Positions 18,930-28,940 are shown, counted from the first letter of the stretch. The stretch is 64,000 bases of DNA from CAIWHR01 sp963713275 (GCA_963713275.1 CAVQLG010000009.1:186001-250000), one strand, 5' to 3'. Made by a program: numbers and translations. The notes: generated by a model not told the origin, from the letters alone.

Positions 18930-19663
18930 TTTTCCGCAACGCTGGTGACGTGCGGGATTATATCGGCGCGTTACCTGGCGACGCGTTCAAAGATCCGGCG
19001 TCGTGGCAATCCGCGCATCGGAGCCTGCGACTTCGTTGCGTTCACGCCACAGCCGGCAAGAAGCGCGTTGCAGTCATCGGCATCGTCGGCGCGCAAGCAG
19101 GCGAACGGTCGCGGCCCGTCGGCGAGGGCGAGTGTGCGCGGCCGGCATCCGCAGGTTTCGACGGACCGGCGGACACTGGTCAGACGCTGAGGCCGGATGC
19201 GCCAGTAACGCATTCGCCGCTTCTGCGCCGAGCGGGTGGCCGAACCTCCTGTGGCGGCCCGCTCACCGGATTGTCCTTGGCGACCAGTATCCGCACACCG
19301 AATCCGACCGGCTCGGTTGCGGACGCCTGCCCTGACGACGCGACGGGGCCGGCAGAGTAGGCCGCGGAATCGCTCTGTGAACGCTTTCAGAACGGTGCGC
19401 GAACCGCTCGATTCACACCGCTCCGATGAAGCAAACGATCTCACATTCCGTCGACGGAAAACGAATCTTGCTCGACTCATCCGTCTCCTCCTGCTGCCAG
19501 TTCGACGTCGAACGTAGCCGTTTGACTCGACTCCCTCGCTCCAGCCGCGTTACCGGCCGTCATCGCTTGCTCGGGTCGATCCGACACTGTGCCGCGCGTC
19601 GGTGCGCTCGCCTCGTGCTGCTTGCCACTGGCGCTTGCTCCCCCAGCTGGTATCACGCTCGCG
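18930..19663. other. Gene-poor stretch with decayed fragments, including an EAL-protein tail
   Basis: No intact gene is supported. On the minus strand between about 19,150 and 19,260 the frame FGHPLGAEAANALLAH is very similar to the C-terminus of the GGDEF/EAL protein at 59-62 kb (LLGHPLGAEAAAALVAQ). Just upstream (about 19,270-19,310) a short piece reads VRILVAKDNPV, like the start of a receiver domain. Both are too short and broken to be functional. The remainder shows nothing recognisable. Confidence 0.3.
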
Positions 19664-21541
19664 CTAGCCCTACCTTCGCAATCCTGTAGACGAGTGGACA
19701 TGCGCCTGGCCGCTGGGCCGCATGAACACTGGGCTTTCGCTTGTTTATCGCTTCGAGTATGCTACATGAACGAACATGCACATATTCGAACGAGAAGTCG
19801 GCGGCCGTCGCTATCGCATCGCGGCGCAGTCAGTGTGGGATTCGCAACAACGGCGCTCGGTGGCGCGTCAGGTTGTGCTCGGGCCGGCTACGCCCCCTCC
19901 AGTGGCCGATCTCGGTGCCACCTGCACGGTTGGCACGCGTGCGCTGGGTGATGTCGGCGCTTTGGTTTGGGTGGCCGAGCAGCTCGATCTGGTTGCGCAC
20001 ATCGATCGAGCCTGCGGTGGCGTAGGGGCCAAGGGCGGCCCCTCGGTGGGCGAGTTGGCTGTGGCGGTGGCGATTCAACGGGCCTGCTCGCCGGGACCCA
20101 AGCGCGACCTGGGTGACTTTCTCGATGCGAGCTTGCCGCGCGTGTCGTGCCTGCCTGGATCTACGTTCACGGGGCAGGCGTTTTATCGCGTCGCCCAACA
20201 GGTCACCGAAGACGACTTGGAGCAAGCTCAGCTGGCGATCGCCAAAGCGGTGGTGGCCCGGTTCGAGCTTTCGGTGGACGTGCTGGCGTTCGACACGACG
20301 AACTTCGACACCCACATCGACTCGCTGACGCCTGGCGATCTCGCCCAGCGCGGACACGCCAAGAGCAAGCGCAAGGATCTGCGGGTGGTTGGGCTGGGCG
20401 TCTTGGTCAGCGAGACCGGGCATGTGCCGCTGCTGTACCGGACCTACAACGGCAACGGCTCGGACCAGGCCGTGCTGGGTGCCTGCCTCGAGGGACTGGC
20501 GCAGTTGCATCAGGCGCTGGACAGCGGCGAGGATCGGCGGCGGCCGGCCCAGCGCACGCTGGTGCGAGACGGTGGGTTTTGGAGCCCGCAACTGGAGCTC
20601 GATCTCGACGCCGCAGGCTACTACAGCCTCATCTCTCTGCCGCTTGGACACAAGGCAGCGGAGCAGGCGCTGCAGATGGCCGCGCGGCGCGGCGCGATGA
20701 AGCCGCTGTCGGGCAAGCTCAGCGCGGTCCGGGCCGCGCGCGTGCGAACCAGCGTGGGCGAACTCGACCGTACGCTGGTCGTGGTGGAGAGCCAAGAGCT
20801 GCTGCAAGGGCAAAAGCGAGGAATCGCGGCAGCGCTGATCAAAGCCAAGGTGGAACTGCGTAAGCTCGAGGCACTGTGCCAAAAGGGGCGCATCTCGCGT
20901 AGCCGTCTCGAAGACCGAGTCAAGAAGGCTCTCGCTCGGGAACATTTGTCGAGCTTCGTCGTGCCCACCATCGCGGGCACCGACCAAGCGCCGACCCTGC
21001 ATTGGGAAGTCGATGCCGCCAAGCGTCGTGAGCTGGAGAAGACCCGGCTGGGCCGGCGGGTGCTGTGCACGGATCGCCACAACTGGAGCACGGGGCGCAT
21101 CGTCTACGCCTTCCGCGGTCAGTGGAACGTCGAAGAGCTGTTCCGCCGAGCCAAGAAGGGCGGCGTGGCGCCCTGGGGGCCGTCGCACCAGTGGGCCGAC
21201 GGCTCGCTACGGCTGCACACGTTCGCGACCGTTTTGGGTTTGATGCTCGTGAGCCTGGCACGCATCGCGCTCGCACCCGACGCTTCGGCCCGCGGCATGA
21301 TGAAAAGCCTGGAGGGCATCAAGGTCACGCTGGTGCGGACCACGACCGGCGGCCCCGGTAGGCGGCCCACCGTGATGCTGGCACCCGAACTCACGGCTGA
21401 GCAGCGCCGGGCAGTGAAGGTCTTCGAGCTCGACAAGTGGAGTCCCGATATTCTTTCATCTATTACCGCACGGCCAAGAAAGCCTTGATCCACGGGCGAA
21501 AACAGCAGACTGTCCACAAGATCTTGCGAAGGTAGGGCTAG
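19664..21541 (+). mobile_element. IS1634-like insertion sequence, copy 2
   Basis: Same element as at 13,981, in the same orientation, 1,878 bases with identical 18-base inverted ends. The flanking bases differ from copy 1 outside the CTAG. With copy 1 it encloses the collagen-like/IPTL-CTERM locus, a composite-transposon-like layout of about 7.6 kb. Confidence 0.85.
19776..21488 (+). CDS. IS1634-like DDE transposase (copy 2)
   Basis: 570 residues, identical to the copy-1 protein apart from Ala in place of Val in GGVAPWG. All three presumed catalytic residues (LAFDTTNFD, VRDGGFWS, NVEELFRRAKKG) are retained, so the copy should be active. Confidence 0.85.
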   Translation: MHIFEREVGGRRYRIAAQSVWDSQQRRSVARQVVLGPATPPPVADLGATCTVGTRALGDVGALVWVAEQLDLVAHIDRACGGVGAKGGPSVGELAVAVAIQRACSPGPKRDLGDFLDASLPRVSCLPGSTFTGQAFYRVAQQVTEDDLEQAQLAIAKAVVARFELSVDVLAFDTTNFDTHIDSLTPGDLAQRGHAKSKRKDLRVVGLGVLVSETGHVPLLYRTYNGNGSDQAVLGACLEGLAQLHQALDSGEDRRRPAQRTLVRDGGFWSPQLELDLDAAGYYSLISLPLGHKAAEQALQMAARRGAMKPLSGKLSAVRAARVRTSVGELDRTLVVVESQELLQGQKRGIAAALIKAKVELRKLEALCQKGRISRSRLEDRVKKALAREHLSSFVVPTIAGTDQAPTLHWEVDAAKRRELEKTRLGRRVLCTDRHNWSTGRIVYAFRGQWNVEELFRRAKKGGVAPWGPSHQWADGSLRLHTFATVLGLMLVSLARIALAPDASARGMMKSLEGIKVTLVRTTTGGPGRRPTVMLAPELTAEQRRAVKVFELDKWSPDILSSITARPRKP

Positions 21542-21667
21542 GGCGCGGGCGACGCACTGCGCGGGCAGTGTGCCGGTGCCCGAGGTGCACCCCGGGATCA
21601 TCGTCGGACCCGGTTCCATCGCCGGGTCTGCAGTTGCGCTGATCATAACAATCGTTACAATGACGCC

Positions 21668-21953
21668 ATGTTTGCGGCGAAGGTGACGACCCTCGGCAAT
21701 TCAGTGGGCATCGTGCTGCCGCGCGAGATCCTCGCGTTCACTGCGCGTCGAGAAGGGTGATCTCGTTTTCCCGATCGGGTCGCCGCAGGGCTTCGAGATG
21801 ACCTTCTACCCCCCGGAGTTCGAGACGCAGATGCAACGTGGCGAGCGACTTACACGTGTCGAACGGGATGTGCTGCGCCTGCGGACCGACACGCCGCAGG
21901 CGACTCCGCCTGCATCTGGCGCATCCGCTCCGGCCTTGGGCGACTCCACGTGA
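21668..21953 (+). pseudogene. MazE/AbrB-type antitoxin relic
   Basis: The start MFAAKVTTLGNSVGIVLPREILA is the swapped-hairpin AbrB fold of chromosomal MazE-type antitoxins. One indel near 21,740 breaks the frame; it continues in another frame as LRVEKGDLVFPIGSPQGFEMT and PPEFETQMQRGERL, also typical of the family. The C-terminus then becomes Ala/Pro-rich without similarity and no toxin gene follows. So this is a decayed antitoxin without partner. Confidence 0.6.
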
Positions 21954-22580
21954 AGGCCGGGATCTGGCTGCTCAACCGGGCCGCAGTGGCTGTACAACAA
22001 CGCCAGCCCGCCGAGCATGGCGGGTCCCCGCGATTCGATCGGACGCGACTCGTGCGAGCGTTGGGCTGGCCGAAGACCGTGTTCGCCTTTTCCGACGAGC
22101 CATTGTCGTTTTAGGAACTCGCCGGCGCGCGCAGCGAGGCACACTGCTCCGGCGGCAACCGTTCCAAGGCACCAACGAGCGCATGGCCTACCTGTTCGCC
22201 AAGCCGTTCCTGGCGGCCAATAGGGCGCAATCGCCGGCGTCGGCGGCCAAACAGGTGTCGACGTTCCGCGCCCCGCGCACGGGCACCATCGGCCGGGTCT
22301 GCTACGCGCAGTGGATGCGGAGGCTTCGCCGTGGATCACAGGGATCCGCGGTCATCGACCTGACGTACGATTGCGGTGGTCGGGGGCTCAAGGCCGACGT
22401 GCTGTGCCGGGATGCCGCTCTCGGTGCGGCCGAGGGCGCGCTCGTCGGGCTCCAGGCGCCGAAACCCAAGGCGCAGATGTTGCAGGACTTCGGAATGCGC
22501 GCAATCGGTGTATCCCGGCCAGGCCGGCCGGCAGCGACTCCGGAGCACGGAACAGCCCCCGCAGGGAGAAAGAAGAGAGA
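21954..22580. other. About 630-base stretch, no recognised gene
   Basis: A long plus-strand frame runs through 21,838-22,584, but its codon pattern is unlike a real gene in the first half. The second half (containing AVIDLTYDCGGRGLKADVLC) looks more protein-like and might be a relic; I do not recognise it. The purine-rich ribosome binding site at 22,564-22,578 belongs to the ABC transporter. Confidence 0.4.
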
Positions 22581-24389
22581 ATGATCGCCACACCCAAACG
22601 CGGGGGGATCGCGCCCAACGACAGCGACGAGCTTCGCCTCGCCCTGGGCACGCTGCGCAGCGCGCTGGTGACGGTGGCCGTGTTCAGCGGCTTCATCAAC
22701 GTGCTGATGCTCTCGCCGGCCGTCTACATGCTGCAGGTGTACGACCGCGTGCTCGCCTCGCGCAACGAGACCACGCTTGCGGTGCTGAGCGTGCTGGTGG
22801 TCGGCGCCTTCCTGTTCATGGCCGCCCTCGAAGCCGTGCGCGGCTGGGTCCTGGTGCGGGTCGGCGCCCGCCTCGATGCGCGGCTCAACGCGCGGGTGTT
22901 CACCGCCGCCTTCGAGCGCAACCTGCGGCGGCCGGGCAGCAACACCGCGCAGCCGATCCACGATCTCAACACCGTGCGGCAGACGCTGACCGGCGCCGCC
23001 CTGCTCGCCGCCTTCGACGCGCCCTGGCTGCCGGTCTATCTGGTGGTGATCTTCCTGCTGTCGCCGGCGCTGGGCTGGTTCGCGCTCGGCGGCGCGCTCG
23101 TCCTGCTGGTGCTGGCGGTGGTCAACGAGCGCGTGTCGAAGCCCCGGCTCGACCAGGCGCAGAAGTTCTCGCTGCAGTCGCAGCAGGCGCTGACCAACAA
23201 CCTGCGCAACGCCGAGGTGATCGAGGCGATGGGCATGCTGCCGCAGATCCGCAACCGCTGGTACGACCTGCACCGCCAGCAGCTGCACACGCAGGCGCAG
23301 GCCAGCGACCTCGCGGCCGTGCTGGGCGGGGCGACCAAGTTCGTTCGCATCGCGCTGCAGTCGCTGGTGCTGGGCTTCGGCGCCCTGCTGGTGCTCGACG
23401 GGAAGATGACCGCCGGCATGATGATCGCCGCCTCGATCCTCGCCGGCCGGGCGCTGGCGCCGGTGGAACTGCTGGTGGGCAACTGGAAGCAGATCGTCTC
23501 CGGGCGCCAGGCGTACGCCCGGCTGCGCGAACTGCTCGGCATCCATCCGCCGCGCCGGGAGGGCATGAGCCTGCCCCCGCCGCGCGGCCAGCGTTTCGGT
23601 CGAGATGGCCTCGGCCGCGGCTCCCGGCACGCAGCGGCTGATCCTCAAGAACCTGTCCTTCTCGATCGCTCCCGGCGATGTGGTGGCGATCGTCGGACCG
23701 AGCGCGTCCGGCAAGTCGACGCTGGCCCGGCTGCTGGTCGGCATCTGGCCGGCGGTGGCGGGGAGCGTGCGTCTGGACGGCGCCTCGGTGTTCGACTGGA
23801 ACAAGGACGAGCTCGGCCCGCACATCGGCTACCTGCCGCAGGACATCGAGCTGTTCGATGGCACGGTGGCCGAGAACATCGCCCGCTTCGGCGAGGTCGA
23901 GCCGGAGAAGGTGGTCGCGGCCGCCCGTCAGGTCGACATGCACGAGCAGATCCTGCGCCTGCCGCAGGGCTACGACACGCCGCTGGGTGCCGACGGCAGC
24001 AATCTCTCCGGCGGGCAGCGCCAGCGCATCGGCCTCGCGCGGGCGCTGTACGGCGAGCCGTGGTTCATCGTCCTCGACGAGCCCAACTCCAACCTCGACG
24101 AGTCCGGCGAGAAAGCGCTGGTCGATGCGGTCAAGGCGCTGAAGGCGCAGGGCCGGACGGTGGTCCTGATCACGCACCGGGTGTCGACCCTCGCGGCGGT
24201 CGACAAGATCCTGGTGCTGGCCGAAGGCGCGCTCGCCGCCTACGGCCCGCGCGACGAGGTGTTCAAGGCGATGCAGGGCCAGGCCCCCGCCGGCGGTGCG
24301 CCGGCGCGGCGCGCGCACGCCCGCGGTCGCGACCGCCAGCCGCGGCGGCACCTGCGGCCGCAGTGCCCGGTCGCGCCGCCGGCGCCTGA
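22581..24389 (+). CDS. Type I secretion ABC transporter (PrtD/HlyB-like; two frameshifts)
   Basis: ATG 22581 follows GGGAGAAAGAAGAGA. The N-terminal half is an ABC exporter membrane domain beginning RSALVTVAVFSGFINVLMLS, with VYMLQVYDRVLASRNETTL typical of PrtD-like transporters; no C39 peptidase domain precedes it. The nucleotide-binding domain lies in another frame after a break near 23,595: Walker A GPSASGKST, Q-loop YLPQDIELFDG, signature LSGGQRQR, Walker B WFIVLDEPNSN, and the H-loop ITHR. A second break near 24,295 returns to the first frame and an Ala/Pro-rich tail. It powers export through HlyD and TolC encoded next; the giant adhesin is the likely cargo (inference from proximity). 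Confidence 0.85.
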   Translation: MIATPKRGGIAPNDSDELRLALGTLRSALVTVAVFSGFINVLMLSPAVYMLQVYDRVLASRNETTLAVLSVLVVGAFLFMAALEAVRGWVLVRVGARLDARLNARVFTAAFERNLRRPGSNTAQPIHDLNTVRQTLTGAALLAAFDAPWLPVYLVVIFLLSPALGWFALGGALVLLVLAVVNERVSKPRLDQAQKFSLQSQQALTNNLRNAEVIEAMGMLPQIRNRWYDLHRQQLHTQAQASDLAAVLGGATKFVRIALQSLVLGFGALLVLDGKMTAGMMIAASILAGRALAPVELLVGNWKQIVSGRQAYARLRELLGIHPPRREGMSLPPPRGQRFGRDGLGRGSRHAAADPQEPVLLDRSRRCGGDRRTERVRQVDAGPAAGRHLAGGGGERASGRRLGVRLEQGRARPAHRLPAAGHRAVRWHGGREHRPLRRGRAGEGGRGRPSGRHARADPAPAAGLRHAAGCRRQQSLRRAAPAHRPRAGAVRRAVVHRPRRAQLQPRRVRRESAGRCGQGAEGAGPDGGPDHAPGVDPRGGRQDPGAGRRRARRLRPARRGVQGDAGPGPRRRCAGAARARPRSRPPAAAAPAAAVPGRAAGA

Positions 24390-24472
24390 GCATCGTTGGC
24401 GCACCCGCCCTTCGGCCCGTCGCGCCCACCGCCGTTCCATGGTCCCGCCTCCGGATTTCAGAGCCACGAGTC

Positions 24473-25834
24473 ATGTCTGCGACCCCATCGGTTGAACCCG
24501 CCGCCGAAGCGCCGGCCGCGCGCACGCGCGGCGGGACCGCCAGCACCATCGACCTCAACGACGCGCGCCCGCGCCGCTGGGGCTGGCTGCTGGTCGTGGC
24601 CGGCTTCGGCGGCTTCGTGGCCTGGGCGGCGATGGCCCCGCTCGATGCCGGCGTGTCCTCGCCCGGCGTGGTCGTTGTTTCCGGCAACCGCAAGGCGGTG
24701 CAGCCGTTGGTCGGCGGCAAGATTGCCGAGCTGGCGGTCAAGGACGGCGACGTGGTGAAGTCCGGCCAGGTGCTGGTCCGCCTGGACGGCACCCAGGCCC
24801 GCTCGCAGTTCGATGTGGCGCGCGGCCAGTGGTTCACGACTTCGGCGGTCGAGGCGCGGCTCACCGCCGAGCGCACCGGCCGGCCGCAGATCCAGTTTCC
24901 CGACGATCTCCGGCAGGAGAAATCCGATCCCCGCGCCGTCGGCGCGATGGCGCTGCAGACGGATCTCTTTGCCACCCGCCGCCGTGCCTACGAGAGCGAT
25001 CTCAACATCCTGCGGGAGAACATTCGCGGCCTGGAGGCGCAGGTGCAGGGCATCGAGGAATCGAGCCGCGCCCGCCGCGAGCAGGCGCGGCTGCTCAGCG
25101 AGGAAATCGAGCGCCAGCGCGATCTCGTCAAGGACGGCTTCCTCGCCCGCAACCGACTCTCCGAGCAGGAGCGCGCGCTGTCTGCGGTGATGGCCGCCAT
25201 CGCCGAGGACGCCGGCAACTTCGGCCGGACCCGCCAGCAGATCGCCGAACTGCGGGCGCGCATGGTCGGCCGCGAGCAGGAGCTGCGCAAGGAAGTCGAA
25301 TCGCAGCTCACCGACGTGCAGCGCGACGCGGCCGGACTGGCCAGCCGGCTGCAGGCACTGCAGTTCGAGCTCGTCAACACCGAGATCAGGTCGCCGGCCG
25401 ACGGCATCGTGGTCGCGCTGGCGGTGCACACGATCGGCGGCGTGGTGCCGGCCGGCGCGCCGATGATGGAGATCGTGCCGGCCGACGAGCCGCTGACGAT
25501 CGAAGCGCAGGTGGCACCGCACCTGATCGACAAGCTCAAGCCGCAGCTCGACGTCGACATCCTGTTCCCCGCCTTCAACCAGGCCACCACGCCGCATATT
25601 CCCGGCCGCGTCGTGCACGTCTCGGCCGACGTGCTGGTCGAGCCCAAGCAGGGCATTCCCTATTTCAAGGCGATCGTGGAGGTCACCCCCGAGGGGATGA
25701 AGAAGCTGCGCCATCACCAGATCCGCGCCGGCATGCCGGCCGAGGTGTTCGTGCGCACCGGCGAGCGGACCATGCTGAACTACCTGCTCAAGCCGCTCTT
25801 CGACCGGCTCAACCGCGCGCTGACCGAGCCATGA
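24473..25834 (+). CDS. HlyD-family membrane fusion protein of the type I secretion system
   Basis: 453 residues from ATG 24473, intact. A cytoplasmic start of about 35 residues is followed by one membrane segment (WGWLLVVAGFGGFVAWAAM), a barrel-sandwich half (SSPGVVVVSGNRKAVQPLVG), a long coiled coil through about residue 290, the second lipoyl half (TEIRSPADGIVVALAVHTIGG), and the beta-barrel end (FVRTGERTMLNYLLKPLFD). This is the standard adaptor layout. The stop overlaps the start of the TolC-like gene (ATGA at 25,831). Confidence 0.9.
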   Translation: MSATPSVEPAAEAPAARTRGGTASTIDLNDARPRRWGWLLVVAGFGGFVAWAAMAPLDAGVSSPGVVVVSGNRKAVQPLVGGKIAELAVKDGDVVKSGQVLVRLDGTQARSQFDVARGQWFTTSAVEARLTAERTGRPQIQFPDDLRQEKSDPRAVGAMALQTDLFATRRRAYESDLNILRENIRGLEAQVQGIEESSRARREQARLLSEEIERQRDLVKDGFLARNRLSEQERALSAVMAAIAEDAGNFGRTRQQIAELRARMVGREQELRKEVESQLTDVQRDAAGLASRLQALQFELVNTEIRSPADGIVVALAVHTIGGVVPAGAPMMEIVPADEPLTIEAQVAPHLIDKLKPQLDVDILFPAFNQATTPHIPGRVVHVSADVLVEPKQGIPYFKAIVEVTPEGMKKLRHHQIRAGMPAEVFVRTGERTMLNYLLKPLFDRLNRALTEP

Positions 25835-27226
25835 CCGCGCACGCGGAGGGGCCGCCCCGTCCACCGCGCTGCTCGCCTTCATCGCGCTGCTGGCCGCCCC
25901 GCTGGCGCACGGGCAGCCGGCGGCGCCTTCAGTGCCGCCTTCGACGCCGCGCTGGTCAACGACGCCGAGTACCGCGCGTCGCGCTTCGAGCTGGAGGCGC
26001 GAGAACAGGCGGTGCCCATTGCGCGGGCGGGGCTCTTGCCCAACGTGACGGCGAGCTTCGCGGAGTCGCGGGTCCGCGGCGACCGTGAGTCGCTGAACGG
26101 CCTTGGCCAGGAGTTCAGCCAGCGGCTGGACTACCGCAACCCGGCGCGGCGCGGTGCAGTTGCGCACGCCACTCTTCAATCTGGAGGCGATGCGTCGCTA
26201 CGAGGCGGCTCCCGTTCGCAGGCCGACGGCGCCCGGTCGCAATTCGTCGCCCGCGGGCAGGAACTGCTCGACCGACTCGGCAGCGCCTACGTGCAACGCC
26301 TGTTTGCCGAGGAACTCGTTGCGCTGGCGCGGGCGCAGGTCGAGGCCTTCCAGGTCCAGAGCGACGCGGCCGAACGGCGGTTCCTGGGCGGCGAGGGGAC
26401 GCGCACCGACGTGGCCGAGGCCGCGGCAGCCTTGCGCTCTCGCGCGCGCAACTGGTCGAGGCCATGGACCAGCGCGATATCGCCAGCGCACGCTCGCCCG
26501 CATCACCGGCATGCCGTCGCCGCCCCTGCGCGGCCTGGCGGAGGACACCCGGGCGCTGCCGATGCCCTACACCGAGGTCGACGACTGGATCGAGGCCGGC
26601 TACGCGCAGAACCCCAACCTCCAGGCGCGCCGCGCACCTGCTCGAGGAGGCGCGCTACGAGGTGGAGCGCAACCAGGCCGGCCACTTTCCGCGGGTGGAT
26701 CTGGTCGCGAACGCGCTCAACAGCCAGAACGAATCGATCAGCACCCTCAACCAGCAGGTGCGTCAGTACAGCGTCGGCATCCAGCTGAGCATGCCGATCT
26801 TCGCCGGCGGCGGCATCGAGGCCAGCGTCGTGCAGGCGGAGGCGGAGGCTCGCGCGCCGGCCGCGCTGCTCGAGGCCGACCAGCAGGTGCTGGCGGTCGA
26901 CATTCGACGCCAGCTCCAGTTCACGCAGACCGGCTGGCCAAGATCGCGGCCTACAGGGATGCCGTCGCGGCAAGCGCCGTCGCGCTGGAGGGCAACCAGC
27001 GTGGCCTGATCGCGGGCGTGCGCACGACGGTCGACGTCATCGAGGCGACGCGCAGGCTGTTCGTGTCGCGGCGCGACTTCGTGCAGGCGCGCTACGAGGT
27101 GCTGCTCGCCCGCCTGCGGCTGCAGACGCTGGCCGGGCTGCCGCTGGCCGAATGGTGCAGGACATCGACCGCCACCTGACCGCGCCGCTGTCCGGTTTGT
27201 CGGTGGCTGCCGCCACCAGCCGCTGA
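25831..27226 (+). pseudogene. TolC-family outer-membrane channel, frame broken about seven times
   Basis: Homology to TolC-type channels continues from start to end but passes through all three frames: ALLAFIALLAAPLAHGQ (signal peptide), AFSAAFDAALVNDAEYRA, ARAGLLPNVTASFAESR, then VEAFQVQSDAAERRF, GEGTRTDVAEAAAA (a hallmark TolC helix), MPYTEVDDWIEAGYAQNPNL, NQQVRQYSVGIQLSMPIF and AGVRTTVDVIEATRRLF. It ends at TGA 27226. Breaks lie near 25,915, 26,150, 26,215, 26,455, 26,520, 26,635 and 26,935. As printed it cannot make a channel; the absence of in-frame stops within the segments suggests recent decay or sequencing error. A second, partial copy lies at 29.5-30.1 kb. Confidence 0.8.
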
Positions 27227-27257
27227 CCCGGCGAACGTTGCGGGAGAAACGGACACC

Positions 27258-28106
27258 ATGATGCGCACCACACGCCTCGTGCTCGCCGCCGCCGCGCTGC
27301 TGGCGGCCTGCAACGGCTCCGACGACTCGCAGCAGCCGGCCGTCAACAGCATGGCCGCCGCGCCGACGGCCTACGGGCGGCCCGCGGTGTGGACCGTCGC
27401 GGGATTGAACCTCGATCGGGGCATCACCTTGCCATCACCGGCGGCACGCTGCGAGGACATCGCCGAGATCCCCGGCGGCTCCGCCACCCAGCGCCAGTTC
27501 ACCTGCCGGCCGACATCGCTCGGCGACCTGGTCGGGGAGGTGAGCGAAGACGGCGGCGGCTGGCTGGCGAGCCTGCGCGTGAACATCCCGGCGCCCGTGG
27601 TGCAGCTTAACCTGGCGCAGGGCCCGATCAGTGTGCAGCTCGACCCGGACAAGGCGCCGGTCACGGTGCAGAACTTCCTCAACTACGTCAACAGCAGCTT
27701 CTACGACAACACCCTCTTCCACCGGGTGATCGAGAACTTCGTCGATCCAGGGCGGCGGCTACTCGCCCGGCGACCCGAACCCGGTGGAGAAGGCGCCGAC
27801 GCAGCCGCCGATCGTGCTGGAATCGAACAACGGCCTGACGAACGTTCGCGGTTCGCTGGCCATGGCGCGCACCAGCGCGCCCGAACTCGGCCACGAGCCA
27901 GTTCTACATCAACGTCGTCGACAATCCGCTGCTCGACTACAAGAGCGAGCAGGAACCCGGCTACGCCGTCTTCGGCACGGTGATTGCCGGGCCTCGACGT
28001 TGTCGACGCGATCAGCGTCGTGCCCACGCGCAGCGTGCCCAGCCTGGGCCTGACCCACCTGCCGGTGACCGACGTCGTCGTGACCACGGCGCGGCAGATC
28101 CGGTAG
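27258..28106 (+). CDS. Lipoprotein cyclophilin-type peptidyl-prolyl isomerase (several frameshifts)
   Basis: The start MMRTTRLVLAAAALLAACNG carries a lipobox (LAAC). After about 100 residues a cyclophilin domain begins: VQLNLAQGPISVQLDPDKAP, then NTLFHRVI (catalytic Arg), a Gln-Gly motif in IQGGGYSPGDPN in another frame, GSLAMARTSAP, and SQFYINVVDNPLLDY. Breaks lie near 27,750, 27,890 and 27,990; it ends TTARQIR at TAG 28106. Cyclophilins speed cis-trans proline isomerisation. It is the fourth gene after ABC, HlyD and TolC, 31 bases downstream of TolC, so a role in folding exported protein is plausible. A GC-rich hairpin follows. Confidence 0.75.
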
Positions 28107-28130
28107 CGGCCTGCGCGGTCGCGCGGGCCG
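28107..28130 (+). terminator. GC-rich hairpin after the cyclophilin gene
   Basis: CGGCCTGCGC and GCGCGGGCCG pair with one G-T wobble around a four-base loop (GGTC), directly after the stop. No U-tract follows, so it may be a Rho-type or processing hairpin. Its counterpart follows the relic operon at 30,135. Confidence 0.5.
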
Positions 28131-28422
28131 GGCAGCGCACCGATTCGTGGCGCCCGTACACAAGCGGCGATGGGAATCTGGAGCAGGCGGCGGAAGTGTT
28201 GCTGCCCGCGTCGAGCGTTGGCGGCTCGAGCGTGGGCGGCAACTGGCTGCCAGCGGCCATTGGCCGCAGGGTCGAGCGGCCTACCCGCACTCGCCGCGCA
28301 AGCAGCATCCGACGAGCGGTTCCGGGGGCGGCGCTCGTGAAGGCGATCGAGGCGCTTACCGAGCGCGAGAAGACAATGACACGGTTTGGCAGCCAGTAGA
28401 TCTCTGCGCCACGCCGCGGTAC
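28131..28422. other. Convergent gap between the secretion operon and the HepT gene
   Basis: About 290 bases with no supported gene. Frames here are Arg/Gly-rich shadows. A short repetitive stretch (GTCGAGCGTTGGCGGCTCGAGCGTGGGC) is visible around 28,210-28,237 but I see no role for it. Confidence 0.4.
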
Positions 28423-28938
28423 TCAGGTCCGCAGCCCCGTGCGATCCTTGCCATCGACCGCTGGCAGGCCGAGCTGGAGCGCCTGCTCTCGCAGCCGGAG
28501 GACGATGGAGAGCAGCATCCGTGCCGCTGAATCTGCGGCCTGCAGTGCTTCCAGAAAGAGCGGCGGGTTGGTCATGTACTCGTGCACGAGCAGGTTCCGC
28601 AGGCGTCGCGCGCCGATGAAGGCCTCCGCCGACGCCACCCACTCCATCCGTTCGGCAAAAGCGAGAACGTCGAGCAACGATCGGGGGCTCTCGCCAAGCA
28701 GGCGCGCGAAGCCGGGGAGCAGCTTGTCGCCGATGTGGTCCTGCAATCTCGCGAAACGGGACACGAAGGCGTCGATCTTCTCCGCGAGGTCGTCGCGAGC
28801 GGGCAGCGCCTCGACCCATGGCAGGTCCATCGCCAGGCTGAACAGCGTTCGGTGCGAGTAGGCCAGGTACGACGCCTCACGCTCGGCGAGATCCAGCGCA
28901 AGCCGGGCCGCGTCCGCGTGCTCGGGGAGATAACGCAT
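28423..28938 (-). CDS. hepT: HepT-like HEPN toxin of a type VII toxin-antitoxin pair
   Basis: 171 residues from ATG 28938 (MRYLPEHADAARLALDLAE), all-helical in appearance. Near residue 125 it carries RNLLVHEYM, the Rx4HxY motif that defines HEPN ribonucleases such as HepT. In the known MntA/HepT systems the antitoxin neutralises HepT by adding AMP to the Tyr of this motif. The gene starts two bases after the stop of the minimal nucleotidyltransferase gene, the usual order and spacing. Both are intact. Symbol given by homology to the pair, not by search. Confidence 0.75.
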   Translation of the reverse strand: MRYLPEHADAARLALDLAEREASYLAYSHRTLFSLAMDLPWVEALPARDDLAEKIDAFVSRFARLQDHIGDKLLPGFARLLGESPRSLLDVLAFAERMEWVASAEAFIGARRLRNLLVHEYMTNPPLFLEALQAADSAARMLLSIVLRLREQALQLGLPAVDGKDRTGLRT

Positions 28939-28940
28939 CG

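Noticed and set aside
24458..26179. 573-residue minus-strand frame opposite HlyD
   Set aside because: Arg/His-rich antisense frame typical of high-GC DNA; HlyD on the other strand is fully supported.
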